Counted from the stretch's first letter, positions 34,280 through 43,620 are shown. The stretch is DNA of 64,000 bases from Streptomyces sp. CB02923 (GCF_001905005.1 NZ_LWKZ01000026.1:248001-312000), one strand, 5' to 3'. Notes: generated from the letters alone by a model not told the origin. A program made the numbers and translations.

Positions 34280-34501
34280 GGGAAGCCTGCCTCCGGCACA
34301 GCGCAAATCAGGAAAGCGCCCGGAAAGGGTGGGGGGGGGCGGGCCTGGGTTACGAGTCTTCAGGGTGTTACACGAACATGCCGGGTCCGGCGACCGCGAC
34401 ATCGATCGGCGGCCGCCCCGTCAACGAGATCCTCGCCGTCGCCCTCGGCTCCGCCCAGGGCGGTCGCTTACCGGGCTTCGGAGGGCGCCCGCCCCTCAAC
34501 C

Positions 34502-34563
34502 CCGATGCACCTCAACTCCGATGCACCTCAATCCTGCTGCCCGTCAGTCCTGATGCACCTCAT
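34502..34563. repeat. three copies of a 14-bp repeat at the end of the RTX gene
   Basis: CCGATGCACCTCAA at 34502-34515 and 34518-34531, and the related CTGATGCACCTCAT at 34550-34563. The last copy encodes the C-terminus of the RTX-like protein; the other two lie past its stop, as if the gene end had been duplicated. Confidence 0.8.
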
Positions 34564-35395
34564 TGCGGCCAGGACCGCCGGAGAGTTTGTCCGTGCCGGG
34601 GCCTCCCCACAGGACGTCGTCACCGCTGTTGCCCCACAGCGTGTCGTTGCCTGCCTCGCCGTAGAGCTTGTCGTTGCCCTTCCCGCCGTAGAGGACGTCG
34701 GCCCCGCCCTTACCGTGCAGGACGTCGTCCCCGTCGTCGCCGTGCAGGTTGTTCTCCTCGTCGGTACCGGTCAGGGAGTCGTTCCCCGCTTCGCCGTAGC
34801 AGTCCTGCCCGCAGTGGGTGAGGGTGTCGTTGCCCGGACCGCCGTAGGAGCCGAAGCCGAACGGGCCACCGCCGCCGTCGAGGCGGTCGTCGCCGTCGTC
34901 GCCGTGGATCATGGCGGACGCGGACGCCTTGATCACGTCGTTGCCCTTGCCGCCGTGGACCCGGGCCCATGCCTGACTGTCGGGTTCGAGGGTCACGGTG
35001 TCGTCCTGGTCGCCGGTGTCGATGGCGTAGGTGTCGGAGTCGTCCGAGTTCTCCGGGATCTTGACCGCGCAGCGTACGGCGGTGCGGTCCCCGGGCGTGG
35101 GGTACACACACTCGTCCGCGTCCGCCGCCTTCGGGTCGATGGCGATCTCGTACCGGTCGTGGAAGGTGAGGACGAAGTACGACTCGAACTCGCCGCGCCG
35201 CTCGATCTTCTCGTCCACGGACAGCTTGTTCTGCTGGCCGGGGGCAGCCCTGTAGAGCAGTTCCTTGCCGTCCTCATGGGCGACGGCGGCGGTGGACGCT
35301 GCCTGGGCGGCCGGCGCCGACGTCGCGAGGGCGGCGGCGCCGAGAACGAGAGTGAAGGCGGTGGCAGCAGCGGCGATGGGACGGTGAGTACGCAT
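34544..35395 (-). CDS. secreted RTX-type calcium-binding repeat protein
   Basis: 283 residues with a Sec signal peptide (MRTHRPIAAAATAFTLVLG... up to AQAA at ~residue 33). The last ~140 residues contain about eight GGxGxD-type nonapeptides (GGKGND, GDDGDD, GEAGND, GGPGTD), which fold into a calcium-binding parallel beta-roll. The first part (residues 40-130) is of unknown fold. Probably an extracellular structural or adhesion protein; no protease or lipase domain is attached. Confidence 0.8.
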   Translation of the reverse strand: MRTHRPIAAAATAFTLVLGAAALATSAPAAQAASTAAVAHEDGKELLYRAAPGQQNKLSVDEKIERRGEFESYFVLTFHDRYEIAIDPKAADADECVYPTPGDRTAVRCAVKIPENSDDSDTYAIDTGDQDDTVTLEPDSQAWARVHGGKGNDVIKASASAMIHGDDGDDRLDGGGGPFGFGSYGGPGNDTLTHCGQDCYGEAGNDSLTGTDEENNLHGDDGDDVLHGKGGADVLYGGKGNDKLYGEAGNDTLWGNSGDDVLWGGPGTDKLSGGPGRNEVHQD

Positions 35396-35637
35396 ACGGA
35401 AGTGCCCCTTCGGGACGTCAGTGTGCCGTGGTGCTCGTGGTCACCCGGTTGGACCAGGGCGCCGAGCAGGGAGTTGTGCCATCGCGGATGAACAGCGGCG
35501 GGCGGGGCAGTGACCGGGACGTGGCTCGTTCGAGCCGCTGGTTCGGCCTCGATCGCCCCGTACCGGCGCGCCACCGAAGGGCGAGAACGCAGGCTGCGAT
35601 GCGGCCCGTTGCGCATCAGGCAGGAACGGAACGGCCA
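35396..35637. other. intergenic DNA upstream of the RTX gene
   Basis: Contains the promoter of the RTX protein gene on the minus strand. No other gene is visible. The remaining gap to 36005 holds a transposase fragment (35638-35829) and then 176 bp without features. Confidence 0.5.
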
Positions 35638-35829
35638 GGTCAGAGCCACCTGCGAGTCGCCCTGACTGCGGAATTCCTCGCGGTGCTGTTCGACAGCAGT
35701 CGGACCGCCATGGACCGCACCCTGCTGAAGATCAGGAAACCGCTCAAGGCACACGGCATCGTCATCCCATCAGCAGCCACCCCGCCCTCCGGGCGCGGGT
35801 TCGAGCCCGGAGCGACGACCCCGGCATGA
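35638..35829 (+). pseudogene. transposase helix-turn-helix fragment
   Basis: About 63 residues reading HLRVALTAEFLAVLFDSSRT then MDRTLLKIRKPLKAHGIVIP. This resembles the N-terminal helix-turn-helix of IS5-like DDE transposases (LAVLFGVSxxTVxRTL...). It lacks the catalytic domain, a start with a ribosome-binding site, and visible inverted repeats, so I read it as an insertion-sequence remnant. Confidence 0.5.
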
Positions 35830-36005
35830 TCAAGGCACCGAGTTGATGATCTGCAAGTCCTCAGTACAGTCTGGCGCACGGCATGCAGCGTGTCCGCCCG
35901 TTCCTTCGCGTCCATGAGATCTCATGGCGGGTATCCCCCCCCCGTATTGGGACAGTCGAGGCTGTGGCACTGCCCGTGCCACCCCGCGCCGACCATGGGG
36001 CACCG

Positions 36006-37943
36006 ATGATGAGTGAACGGCCCGTGAAAACGCTGGCGACGCCGGCACTGCTGCGGCACGGTGGGGTCGTGCGAGTGCGAGTGAGGACGCGGGTCGCGGG
36101 GCGATACCGGCTGGCGAAGGGACCCCTCCTCGGCGGGATGGGCGAGGTCTGGCTGGCGTACGACGAAGAGCTGGGGCGGGACGTGGCGCTCAAGCGCGAG
36201 CCGCCCGGGAGCCTCGGCGCGGCGGCCGTCGACCGGCTCGGCGCCGAGGCCCGCGCGGTGGCCCGCTTCCGTCACCCGCACGTCGTCACCCTCTACGACC
36301 GCATCCGTCTCCGACGGCTGGGCAGGACGGAGTCGTGGCTGGTCATGGAGTACGTGCCGGGCGGCAACCTGGCCGACCGGCCGCCGCTGCCGGTGGCGCT
36401 CGCCGCACACGTCGGCGCCCAGCTCGCCGACGCGCTGGGTGCCCTGCATGCCGAAGGCATCGTGCACTGTGACGTCAAGCCGGGCAATGTGGTCGTCTCC
36501 GGCGACCACGTGGTCAAGCTGACCGACTTCGGTGCCGCTTACCGGCTGGGTACGCAGGAGACCGTCACGTCCAACAGCGGCGTCGGCTTCACCCCCGGCT
36601 ATGCCGCGCCGGAGGTGGCCGCCGGACGGCCACCGCTGCCCGCCTCGGACGTCTACTCGCTCGGCGCCACGGTGTACGCGCTGGTCACCCAAAGACCGGT
36701 CAGTCCCCGAGCGGACGTGTCCCTGGACGATGAGCTGCTGGCCGCCGGACCGTCTACGAGGCCGCTGGGAGAGCTGCTGCGGGCGCTGTTGCGGGCGGAC
36801 CCCGGGCAGCGGCCCGGCGTCGCCGAGGCGCGCGAGCGGCTGTGGGAGTTGGCCGGGCCACCGGAGGAACTGCCGCCCTTTCCCGCCCGGGAGCCGGAGA
36901 CCACGCTGCCCGCGTCGTACAACGAGCGCCGCCACGCGCGGCAGCGGGTGCCGGTACCCGCCCTCGTCGGAGCGGCGCTGCTGGCGGTAACCGCGCTGGT
37001 GGCCTGGGGCCTGGCGGGCTGGCTGGCCGGCAGGCCGGCCGACGGCCGCGGCCCGGCTTCGCATTCTTCCGCCACGGGGTCTTCTCCGGGCCTCGCCCGG
37101 CTGATCGGCGACCCGCGCACGCTCAACCCTTGCGCGCTCACCTCGGCGCCCGCCTTTACCCGTTGGGGTGATGCCCACCTCAGCTCCGACTACGGAAACT
37201 TCGACCGCTGCGACGTCCTGCTGTCGTCGGGCGACGACGACACCGTGGACGTAGAGGTCCAGCTCACCACCGCCCCGTCACCGGCCTCCCCCCGCCCGGC
37301 CGGCACGTCCGGACGGGTCGGCGTCGCAGACGGGTCCGCCGACAGTGGTGCTTGCGGTCGCACGCTCACCCTGACCGGCCTGCCCCGCGTCGGCGTGAAC
37401 ATCGTGGCCAAGGCACTGGACGGCGCCCGCCACCCGCTGTGCGCCATCGCCGACACCGCCACCGATCTCGCAGTCGCCCGGCTCGACCGGGACAGCGGCC
37501 CGCTGCCGCGCCGTCCCGGCGTCGCGTCCGGCTCACTCGTCGGCCGCGACGCCTGCACTCTGCTGCCCGCCGCCGCGCTGCGCACCGTCACCGGTGCCGA
37601 CGGCACCGAGGCGCGGCCGGGCTTCGGCAACTGGAGCTGCTCCTGGCGGGCCGCCACGGGCAGCGACTACGTCAGACTGCGTTTCGACCGGCCGCAGCTC
37701 GTGGGCGCCGACAACGCCCGCCCCACGCGGATCGGCGGCCGACAAGCGGTGGTGCTCCCGCAGGACGACGGCCCGGACAGTTGCAGTGCCGATATCGCAG
37801 GGCCGCCCTACACCAGCCAGGACGGCCGTCACGCGACGGAAACCGTGCTCGTCACGGTCGGCGGCGCCGACTCCGAGGCCCGTGCCTGCGCCCTCGCCAC
37901 CAAACTGGCCACCGCGCTCGCCCCACACCTGCCACCTGCATGA
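36006..37943 (+). CDS. Ser/Thr protein kinase with duplicated extracellular sensor
   Basis: 645 residues from the double ATG at 36006/36009. Kinase domain (~40-300): glycine loop LLGGMGEVW, ATP lysine in VALKREPP, catalytic HCDVKPGN (Arg of HRD replaced by Cys), DFGAAYR, and an APE-like motif in GYAAPEV. One transmembrane segment (residues ~320-345) is followed by an extracellular part with eight cysteines in two similar lobes (LNPCAL...DRCDV and ACTLLPA...WSCSWRA), similar to DUF3558-type modules. It is followed by a convergent lipoprotein gene and a plus-strand FHA gene, suggesting a phospho-signalling locus. Confidence 0.85.
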   Translation: MMSERPVKTLATPALLRHGGVVRVRVRTRVAGRYRLAKGPLLGGMGEVWLAYDEELGRDVALKREPPGSLGAAAVDRLGAEARAVARFRHPHVVTLYDRIRLRRLGRTESWLVMEYVPGGNLADRPPLPVALAAHVGAQLADALGALHAEGIVHCDVKPGNVVVSGDHVVKLTDFGAAYRLGTQETVTSNSGVGFTPGYAAPEVAAGRPPLPASDVYSLGATVYALVTQRPVSPRADVSLDDELLAAGPSTRPLGELLRALLRADPGQRPGVAEARERLWELAGPPEELPPFPAREPETTLPASYNERRHARQRVPVPALVGAALLAVTALVAWGLAGWLAGRPADGRGPASHSSATGSSPGLARLIGDPRTLNPCALTSAPAFTRWGDAHLSSDYGNFDRCDVLLSSGDDDTVDVEVQLTTAPSPASPRPAGTSGRVGVADGSADSGACGRTLTLTGLPRVGVNIVAKALDGARHPLCAIADTATDLAVARLDRDSGPLPRRPGVASGSLVGRDACTLLPAAALRTVTGADGTEARPGFGNWSCSWRAATGSDYVRLRFDRPQLVGADNARPTRIGGRQAVVLPQDDGPDSCSADIAGPPYTSQDGRHATETVLVTVGGADSEARACALATKLATALAPHLPPA

Positions 37944-37950
37944 CGGCACG

Positions 37951-38427
37951 TCAGCGAACGGTGAGAACCAGGGTGGCGGTGTGCCCGGTCACGGACCTGA
38001 CCTGGATGTTGAGGCTGTTGAGCAGCGAGCTCCGGCCAGGCGGGACGGTCGACGACAGGTGGATGCCCGGCCCGGCCGCCTCCACACTCACCGCGTCGCG
38101 GGAGATGCCCACCGCCTTGAGCCGGTCGAAGCCGAACCTGCCGACGTCCATGGCAAGAGTCTCGCCTTGAGCAACGGTGACGGTGCAGTGGCCCTCGCGG
38201 CAGCCGGGCCCGGACGGGGCCGGAACCGAAGACGTAGCGGTACGGGTCGCGCCGGCCGGTGAGTCGGTCGGCGTGGTGGATCGCGCGGACCACGCCGCCG
38301 TACCGCCGCCGGTCGCCGAGTACGAGCCTGCCGCACCCGCGCCGTGCCCCGCCGCCCCACAGCCGCCGAGCACCACCACGCCCAGCACGGCAGCAGCCAC
38401 CACCGCCCTGCTCCGGAACGTGTTCAT
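37951..38427 (-). CDS. secreted lipoprotein
   Basis: 158 residues; strong GAGGAGG upstream of the ATG. Type II signal peptide with lipobox LGGC at ~residue 23, then a Ser/Thr/Gly/Ala linker and a C-terminal beta-rich domain of ~90 residues (DAVSVEAAGPGIHLSST). Attached to the outer membrane face; function unknown. It ends 8 bp from the kinase gene (convergent) and is divergent from the FHA gene. Confidence 0.8.
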   Translation of the reverse strand: MNTFRSRAVVAAAVLGVVVLGGCGAAGHGAGAAGSYSATGGGTAAWSARSTTPTDSPAGATRTATSSVPAPSGPGCREGHCTVTVAQGETLAMDVGRFGFDRLKAVGISRDAVSVEAAGPGIHLSSTVPPGRSSLLNSLNIQVRSVTGHTATLVLTVR

Positions 38428-38580
38428 CCGCTGCCTCCTCGGGGGTACTTCCGGTTCCGCCGGTGTACCCCCGCCGTTCCGGGACGGGTCCCGGCCCGCC
38501 AGAGCACAGTGGTGCACGGGTGTGCGGCCGAGGGATCCGCACACCCCCCGTACGGCAGGCTCGTCAAGGGAGGCCGACAG

Positions 38581-39411
38581 ATGACAGACCCCCACAGTCA
38601 CCGCCCTGGTATCAGCGCTCCCCGAGACACCCTCGCCAGAGGAGCGGCGCCCGCGGCGCCCGGCACGCTCCACCTGCGCTCGATGTCCGGCCACCTCAGC
38701 GTGGCCCCCCGCCCCGGCACCGTGGTCGCCTTCGGCCGCGGCGAGCCGCCACAGGCCGACCTCCCCGTCGGCGAGGACGACATGCGGGTCAGCCGGCGGC
38801 ACGGCGAGCTGACGTACCGCCGGAGCCGTTGGTGGCTGCGCAACACCGGCCAGCAGCTGGTCCGGCTGCCCGAGGGCCGGCTGATGCACGCCACCACCGA
38901 CCCGGTGCCGCTCGCCCCCGGCTACACCCCCGTATTCATCCGAGGCTCCGGCCACCGCGAACACCTCGTCGAGCTCTTCGTCAACGGCCACGACGAGCCG
39001 TCACAGGCACAGCGCCGTAAGACCGCCACCCTGCGGCCCCGGACGTGGCCGCTGGACGACAACGAGCGGCTGCTGCTGGTCGCCCTCGGTCAGCACTACC
39101 TGCTCTACGAGGCCGGGCCGCGCCCGCTGACCTACCGTCAGGCTGCCGAGCTGGTGGAATGCCTGCGGCCCGGCGAGCAGTGGACGCCGCGTCGGGTCGA
39201 GGCCCGCGTCGAAGCGGTGCGCCGACGTCTTCACCAACGCGGCTTCCCCTACCCGCTGCTGCACGACAAGGACTCCGGTTCGGTGCCCAGCGACAACATC
39301 CTGCTGCACAATCTGCTGCGTGGGCTGGTGGAGTCCACCACCCTCGTACCACCCGATCTCGCCCTGCTGGACGAGCCCCCGGAGGCGTCCGACTTCGTGG
39401 ATCGAACGTGA
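38581..39411 (+). CDS. FHA-domain protein with C-terminal helical domain
   Basis: 276 residues; AAGGGAGG upstream. The FHA domain (residues ~45-130) has GR and SRRH motifs, the phosphothreonine-binding residues. The C-terminal half (LDDNERLLLVALGQHYLLYE onward) looks like a winged helix or response-regulator-like output domain. Probably reads phosphothreonine made by the kinase at 36006, linking membrane sensing to a cytoplasmic effector. Confidence 0.82.
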   Translation: MTDPHSHRPGISAPRDTLARGAAPAAPGTLHLRSMSGHLSVAPRPGTVVAFGRGEPPQADLPVGEDDMRVSRRHGELTYRRSRWWLRNTGQQLVRLPEGRLMHATTDPVPLAPGYTPVFIRGSGHREHLVELFVNGHDEPSQAQRRKTATLRPRTWPLDDNERLLLVALGQHYLLYEAGPRPLTYRQAAELVECLRPGEQWTPRRVEARVEAVRRRLHQRGFPYPLLHDKDSGSVPSDNILLHNLLRGLVESTTLVPPDLALLDEPPEASDFVDRT

Positions 39412-40324
39412 TCTGTCGTCCGCGTCGAGCGCGTCTCGAATGGGCGCGGATCCTCTGAAGCGGCTGTCGGGATCGAGCGGTGAGACTGTAGCCCTGCTGG
39501 TCAAGGCGGGGTATGGGGCTGCGTCGCGGGCAGCGGGAAGCTGTTCGGCTGCTGCCTCACCGAGGGCTCGCGGTACGGCAGCGCGGCTCTCACTCGGCCA
39601 GGTGAGGCGGCGGGCAGCAACGTAAGGAACCCGGTATCACGCGGTCTGCACGCGTTCGCCGGGCCGGGACCTCGCGGCTCGGTCCATCATCGCGCTCATG
39701 GCCAAAAGGACGCCGTCCGCACGAGACACTCAATGGCGCCGCCCCGTCTACTACGGTAGGCCGGACTGGGCGGGGGGGGCCAGGCTACAGTTATGGCGGG
39801 CGTAGTGCTTGCCGCCCGCGTCATCCTCGTCTCCACGATTCGCGAAGAACTCGAAGTTTCCGCGACCACCGATCAGCGTCTCAACTCGCGTTTGCCGCCA
39901 GCACAGAGCCGACGGCAAAGCGGGCCTGGTCTCAATGGCGGCAGTTGATTGGATGAATCCACCAGTGCCAGTTGCCGGACCAGTACCTCCTCGATGCCGG
40001 CCCGGCAGCTGTTGGTTCTGCAAACGGAGCGAATCGTCCGCGCTGTCCTAGCTGGTCTTGGACCGCATCACACGAGCAGGTGCTCTGCGGGACGCCATGG
40101 GGGCCGTGCGGCAACTCATCGGCGGAATGCCCGGAATTGGTCACGGCCGCCTCATGGGCATGTGGCCGGAGCACAGAGGTTGGGGGGAAATCTAGACCTG
40201 ATACGCGTTCATCAGGCTTCCCCTCAAGGCCGGGCCGTTCGGCGTTCGCATTGTCAGATTTCCTCGCCCATCAGGCGAGTCTGCCCAAGTCACCGGCCAG
40301 CCGACGAATTGCCGGGCGGCGAGG
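39412..40324. other. gene-poor region
   Basis: About 0.9 kb without a convincing gene. Short open frames on both strands lack ribosome-binding sites and family patterns, and GC content falls in places (e.g. 39840-39960). It probably consists of decayed DNA. No RNA gene or repeat was recognised. Confidence 0.5.
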
Positions 40325-40537
40325 TCAGCAGTTTCGGATGGACCACACCGGATCCCGGTTGTCATCGCGTTTCGCCGCATCAGGCGTGAAGAAATTCAGC
40401 ACATTACCGTTCTTCCCGTAGAAGTACGACCTGACGCCACCGGTCTGACTGTCGACGTGAAACCCGCCGCCGTGCCAGTAGGACAGCCCGTACTTGTTGC
40501 ACTGGTACAGGTTGAACACTCGCCACTTGTGGCTCAC
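40325..40537 (-). CDS. small Cys-containing protein, possibly a truncated secreted protein
   Basis: 70 residues from GTG. The aromatic, Gly-rich pattern (NLYQCNKYGLSYWHGGGF, then GKNGNVLNFF and PVWSIRNC, two Cys) resembles the mature part of small secreted actinomycete proteins related to peptidase-inhibitor I36/crystallin-like folds, but no signal peptide precedes it. It may be the tail of a gene whose 5' end was lost. It lies 43 bp after the MFS gene on the same strand. Confidence 0.4.
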   Translation of the reverse strand: MSHKWRVFNLYQCNKYGLSYWHGGGFHVDSQTGGVRSYFYGKNGNVLNFFTPDAAKRDDNRDPVWSIRNC

Positions 40538-40580
40538 CGGAAGTCGTCCAGCGCCTCGGGGCTGCGCGTGAGGTGAAGGG

Positions 40581-41852
40581 TCAATGCTCGGAGACGCGTC
40601 GGCGGGTGGGGAGTTCCGCCTGGGCCGTGACTGCCAGGGCGACGACGGTCAAAAGGGACAGCAGCGCCCAGGCCGGGGTGAAGCTGCTGGTGAGATCGAC
40701 CAGCAGGCCGAGCACGGGCGGCACCGTGACGACGGCGATCTGGTTGACGGACATGGCCAGCCCCAGGGCGAAGCCGGTCTTGCCCGGTGGGGCCGCTTCG
40801 GTGACGTAGGCGACCCACGGGCCGTACCAGCCGAAGCCGAAGAAGCCGAGCCAGACGAAGACGCCGGAAGCGACGACTGGTGCCCGCCCGGCCGGTGTCA
40901 TCAGCACACCTAGCCCGGCGATCACGGCGACCATGCAGACCAGCACGATGGCATAGCGCCCGGACCTGCTCCGGTCGCTCCAGGCCGCCAGGCAGATCCG
41001 GCCCGCAACGCCCGCCCCCTGGGAGGCCACCAGGACCAGGGCCGCCTTCCCGGCGCCGACCGATGACGCCTGGTGGAGGTGGAGCACCGTCAGGATGCCC
41101 ACGCCGTACTGCACCGAGATCAGGCTGGTTCCCGACAGCATGATCTTCACCGTGGACGGTTCACGGAGCATGCGCAGCCGGGCGCGGAGCTGTGCCGCGA
41201 GCGGGTCCGATGGTTCCTTGTCCTGCGGGGCGGGCCGTGCGGGTGGCCGACGGTGGCATCCCATGAAGAGGCCGGCTCCGAGCAGCGCGATGAAGCCGCC
41301 GGTCAGCAGTGTCGCCCGCCAGCCGAACTCCTCGGCGACGAGTGGGAGTACGGCCGAGGCGAGCGCCGCCCCCAGCGGCAGCCCGGCCTGCCGGATACCC
41401 ATCGCGAAGCCGCGCTGTGACGCGTCGAACCAGGACGCCACCGACTTGCTCCCACCCGGCTGGACGGTGCTGTATCCCATGCCGACCACCAACAGGGCGA
41501 CCAGCAGCGCCGCGTATCCCGGCGCCAGGCTCCCCGCGCCCAGAGCCAGCCCGACCGCCCCGGCCCCGATTCCGACCACCCAGCGCTCGCTGTAACGGTC
41601 CAGCAGCTCGCCGGCCACCAGCAGCCCGGCCAAGGGCATGAGCTGGGCCGCCGAGACCAGCAGACCCAGCTGCGCCGTGCTCAGGTCCAGGGCGCGCTGA
41701 AGGTGGACTCCGAGCGCTCCGAGGCCGCCCACGAAGAAGCCGGACGCGGCCTGGGTGAAGGTGGCAATGCCCAGCACGATCCAGCGATAGCGCCACGGAT
41801 CGCGAACCTGGGACCCGGCGCAACCGGCGGTTTGTTGTGTCACGCCGACCAC
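40581..41852 (-). CDS. MFS transporter
   Basis: 423 residues from GTG (GTG nine bases inside is the alternative). About twelve transmembrane segments and the MFS loop motif A-like GELLDRYSERWVVG between helices 2 and 3; a second such loop lies at AWSDRSRSGRYA. Typical of solute or drug exporters or oxalate/monocarboxylate-type carriers. Divergent from a CGNR regulator gene 18 bp away, so probably controlled by it. Confidence 0.87.
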   Translation of the reverse strand: MVGVTQQTAGCAGSQVRDPWRYRWIVLGIATFTQAASGFFVGGLGALGVHLQRALDLSTAQLGLLVSAAQLMPLAGLLVAGELLDRYSERWVVGIGAGAVGLALGAGSLAPGYAALLVALLVVGMGYSTVQPGGSKSVASWFDASQRGFAMGIRQAGLPLGAALASAVLPLVAEEFGWRATLLTGGFIALLGAGLFMGCHRRPPARPAPQDKEPSDPLAAQLRARLRMLREPSTVKIMLSGTSLISVQYGVGILTVLHLHQASSVGAGKAALVLVASQGAGVAGRICLAAWSDRSRSGRYAIVLVCMVAVIAGLGVLMTPAGRAPVVASGVFVWLGFFGFGWYGPWVAYVTEAAPPGKTGFALGLAMSVNQIAVVTVPPVLGLLVDLTSSFTPAWALLSLLTVVALAVTAQAELPTRRRVSEH

Positions 41853-41869
41853 ACTGTTGTAATGGACTT
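41835..41869 (+). promoter_or_regulatory. possible leaderless promoter of the CGNR regulator
   Basis: TTGTGT (41835-41840) and TGTAAT (41858-41863) with 17 bp between them; the start site would fall near the ATG at 41870, which lacks a ribosome-binding site. It overlaps the divergent MFS start region, so the two genes share this control segment. Confidence 0.45.
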
Positions 41870-42394
41870 ATGCTACTCAACCCTTACGGCGAGGATGCGG
41901 TGAACCTGGCCGCCAAGCTGGCCGATCGCCGGCCTGAGAGCGCGGATGAGCTGGCAGAGAGCTGCCGTGACGCCGGGCTCATGCTGGAGCGCCCGGTAAC
42001 AGCGGATGATCTCGGCCGCGCCCATGCCGCACTCGACGCCTGGGAGAGGGTCGTCGACGCCGCCGGGGAGCAGGAGCGCGCCGATCTGCTGAACCGGATG
42101 CTGGCCGAGGCCGCCGCCTACCCGCGGCTGACCTCCCACCCCGGTGCCGACTGGCATCTGCACTACCGGGACGCGGAACAGCCGCTCGGCTCCGTACTGT
42201 TCACGCTGTTCGCGGTCGGTACCGCATTCCATCTGGCGGGACGGGGCATGCACCGGCTACGGCGCTGCGAAACGGCTGAATGTGACACGGCCTTCGCCGA
42301 CACCTCGCGCACCGGACGACAGCGCTACTGCTCCCAGCGCTGCGCCAACCGCGACGCCGTCCGCAGACACCGGGCGCGAGCCGCGATCACCTGA
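41870..42394 (+). CDS. CGNR zinc-finger (ABATE) transcriptional regulator
   Basis: 174 residues. The C-terminus has the zinc-finger pattern CETAECDTAF...RYCSQRCANRDAVRRHR, the CGNR form with Ala for Gly (C-A-N-R). The N-terminal ~110 residues (DLADRRPESADEL onward) form the ABATE ligand-binding-like domain. Such proteins are stress-related DNA-binding regulators. Likely controls the divergent MFS gene. Confidence 0.85.
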   Translation: MLLNPYGEDAVNLAAKLADRRPESADELAESCRDAGLMLERPVTADDLGRAHAALDAWERVVDAAGEQERADLLNRMLAEAAAYPRLTSHPGADWHLHYRDAEQPLGSVLFTLFAVGTAFHLAGRGMHRLRRCETAECDTAFADTSRTGRQRYCSQRCANRDAVRRHRARAAIT

Positions 42395-42412
42395 CCAGTT
42401 GGCGACCCGCGT

Positions 42413-42573
42413 CTACGGTCGATGCAGGGAGCGGATCGCCGGGCTCGCGGCGACGATGCCGACGCACGCCAGGATGGCGCTGCCGCAGACCAGGAACAGC
42501 GTCGTCGTGCCGTACGGGAGCAGGGCGCCGGCAATCACGTAGGAGAACGGGTCGAACGCCACCGTGGCTAGGG
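42413..42573 (-). pseudogene. C-terminal remnant of an MFS transporter
   Basis: On the minus strand an open stretch ends at a TAG (42413-42415) and reads FDPFSYVIAGALLPYGTTTL then VCGSAILACVGIVAASPAI, two membrane helices followed by a short tail. There is no start or ribosome-binding site and the 5' part is interrupted by the DNA leading to the IS630 remnant, so it is the cut-off end of a transporter gene. Confidence 0.6.
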
Positions 42574-42686
42574 TGTTTCTGATGGATCTCCGTGGGGGAC
42601 GGAGCGGCGTTCGGCGCGTGCTCTCGGCGTGCGGTGTGAAGGGTCATGTGGCGGAGCCACCTGTCCCTTTGCGCCGTGCGGCGAGT

Positions 42687-42719
42687 GGGGGTCCCCCCTG
42701 CTCGAAGAGCTTGGGGGAG
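42687..42719. repeat. Streptomyces-type interspersed hairpin repeat
   Basis: GGGGGTCCCCCCTGCTCG followed by AAGAGCTTGGGGGAG. This CCCCC...CTCGAnGAG...TTGGGGGAG arrangement is a sequence I know as common in intergenic Streptomyces DNA; it can fold into a GC-rich stem. Its role is unknown. Confidence 0.5.
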
Positions 42720-42763
42720 TGCCGGGCGTCGCGATGCCGCGGAGATCCGTCAGAAGCGCCCTA

Positions 42764-43333
42764 GTGCTGTGACCGGGAAGGTTTGCCGGTTTGTCCGTGG
42801 TGCCAATCGGAGGTGAGGACGCCGATTGGTGTGGGAGGCGGATATGGCTTTACCGGTCAGGGTTCGCGGGCTGAGCAAGCAGGAAGGGCAGAAGCTGCAG
42901 CAGACCGTTCGGCGGGGCAGCACGAACTCGGTACGGTTTCCCGGGCGATGAAGCTGCCGGCCTCGGCCGGCGGCAGCACGGTCCCGGTCATCGCCCGGCT
43001 GGTCCAGGCGGACGAAAACACCGTCCGTGATGTGATCCACCGCTTCAACGAGACCGGGCTCGCATGTCTCACCCCTCGCCGGGCTGGAGGCCGCCCCCGC
43101 CTGCCGATCCGTGACCAGGAGGATTTCGCCGTCCAGACCAGAGCCCTGCACACCTACCTGCGCCGGCGCAACCAGCACACCCGTCACCCCGACGTCCTCA
43201 CCGCCCAACGACGCGAACGCGCCCGCATCCGCATCCGCAGTGAGAAAGGCATCCCCTGGGGCCGGCCAACCAGCAAACCACCACCCACCGTGGCCTGACC
43301 CACCACCCCGGCAAACCTTCCCGGTCACAGCAC
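42764..43333. mobile_element. IS630-family element remnant, 570 bp, with perfect inverted repeats and TA flanks
   Basis: The ends are perfect inverted repeats of at least 26 bp (left from GTGCTGTGACCGGGAAGG at 42764, right ending CCTTCCCGGTCACAGCAC at 43333), flanked on both sides by TA, the target duplicated by IS630/mariner elements. The full element should be about 1 kb; this copy lacks the middle of the transposase. It is a candidate for mobilisation in trans by an intact relative. Confidence 0.85.
42844..43298 (+). pseudogene. IS630-family transposase, frameshifted and internally deleted
   Basis: The N-terminus (MALPVRVRGLSKQEGQKLQQ) is in one frame and continues after about residue 34 in another (MKLPASAGGSTVPVIARLVQ, then VRDVIHRFNETGLACL). 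These are the helix-turn-helix and linker of IS630 transposases. After VQTRALHTYLRRRN it jumps to the normal C-terminal region (QRRERARIRIRSE), so the DDE catalytic part is missing. Non-functional. Confidence 0.8.
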
Positions 43334-43394
43334 TAGCAGGTCGGCGGACTCGGAGACGCTCAACGCCGCACCTCCGCTGGTGCGCCGGATAGGT

Positions 43395-43620
43395 GCTATG
43401 CGTGGGCTGGGGTGTCTGTCCAAGGCCGCATGCCGCCCTTGTGGTCGAGGGTGATGCCGTAGCGCTCGATGCCGGGCCGGCCGTGCTGCCGCCCCGCCAG
43501 GGAGCGCTTTCGATGCCGTCGTAGACCGCCCTGAGAGCGGCCTCGGGGATCATCGGTACGGCGGGCCCGCGGCGAAAAGGATCATGACTCGGCGGGACCC
43601 CCGAAACCGAGGCGGTGCAC
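43395..43620 (-). pseudogene. frameshifted remnant of a hypothetical protein
   Basis: Minus-strand reading gives MIPEAALRAVYDGIES in one frame and, after a shift near 43505, RQHGRPGIERYGITLDHKGG then RPWTDTPAHA and a TAG (43395-43397). Both halves have coding-like composition. I do not know the family. It abuts the IS630 remnant; 43621-43753 is featureless. Confidence 0.4.

Noticed and set aside
35790..35830. CGGGTTCGAGCCCGG, similar to a tRNA T-arm
   Set aside because: The stem does not pair over five bases around the TTCGAGC loop, and no D-arm, anticodon arm or acceptor stem is present.
39949..40421. Overlapping plus-strand frames in the gene-poor region
   Set aside because: No ribosome-binding site, no family pattern and unusual composition.
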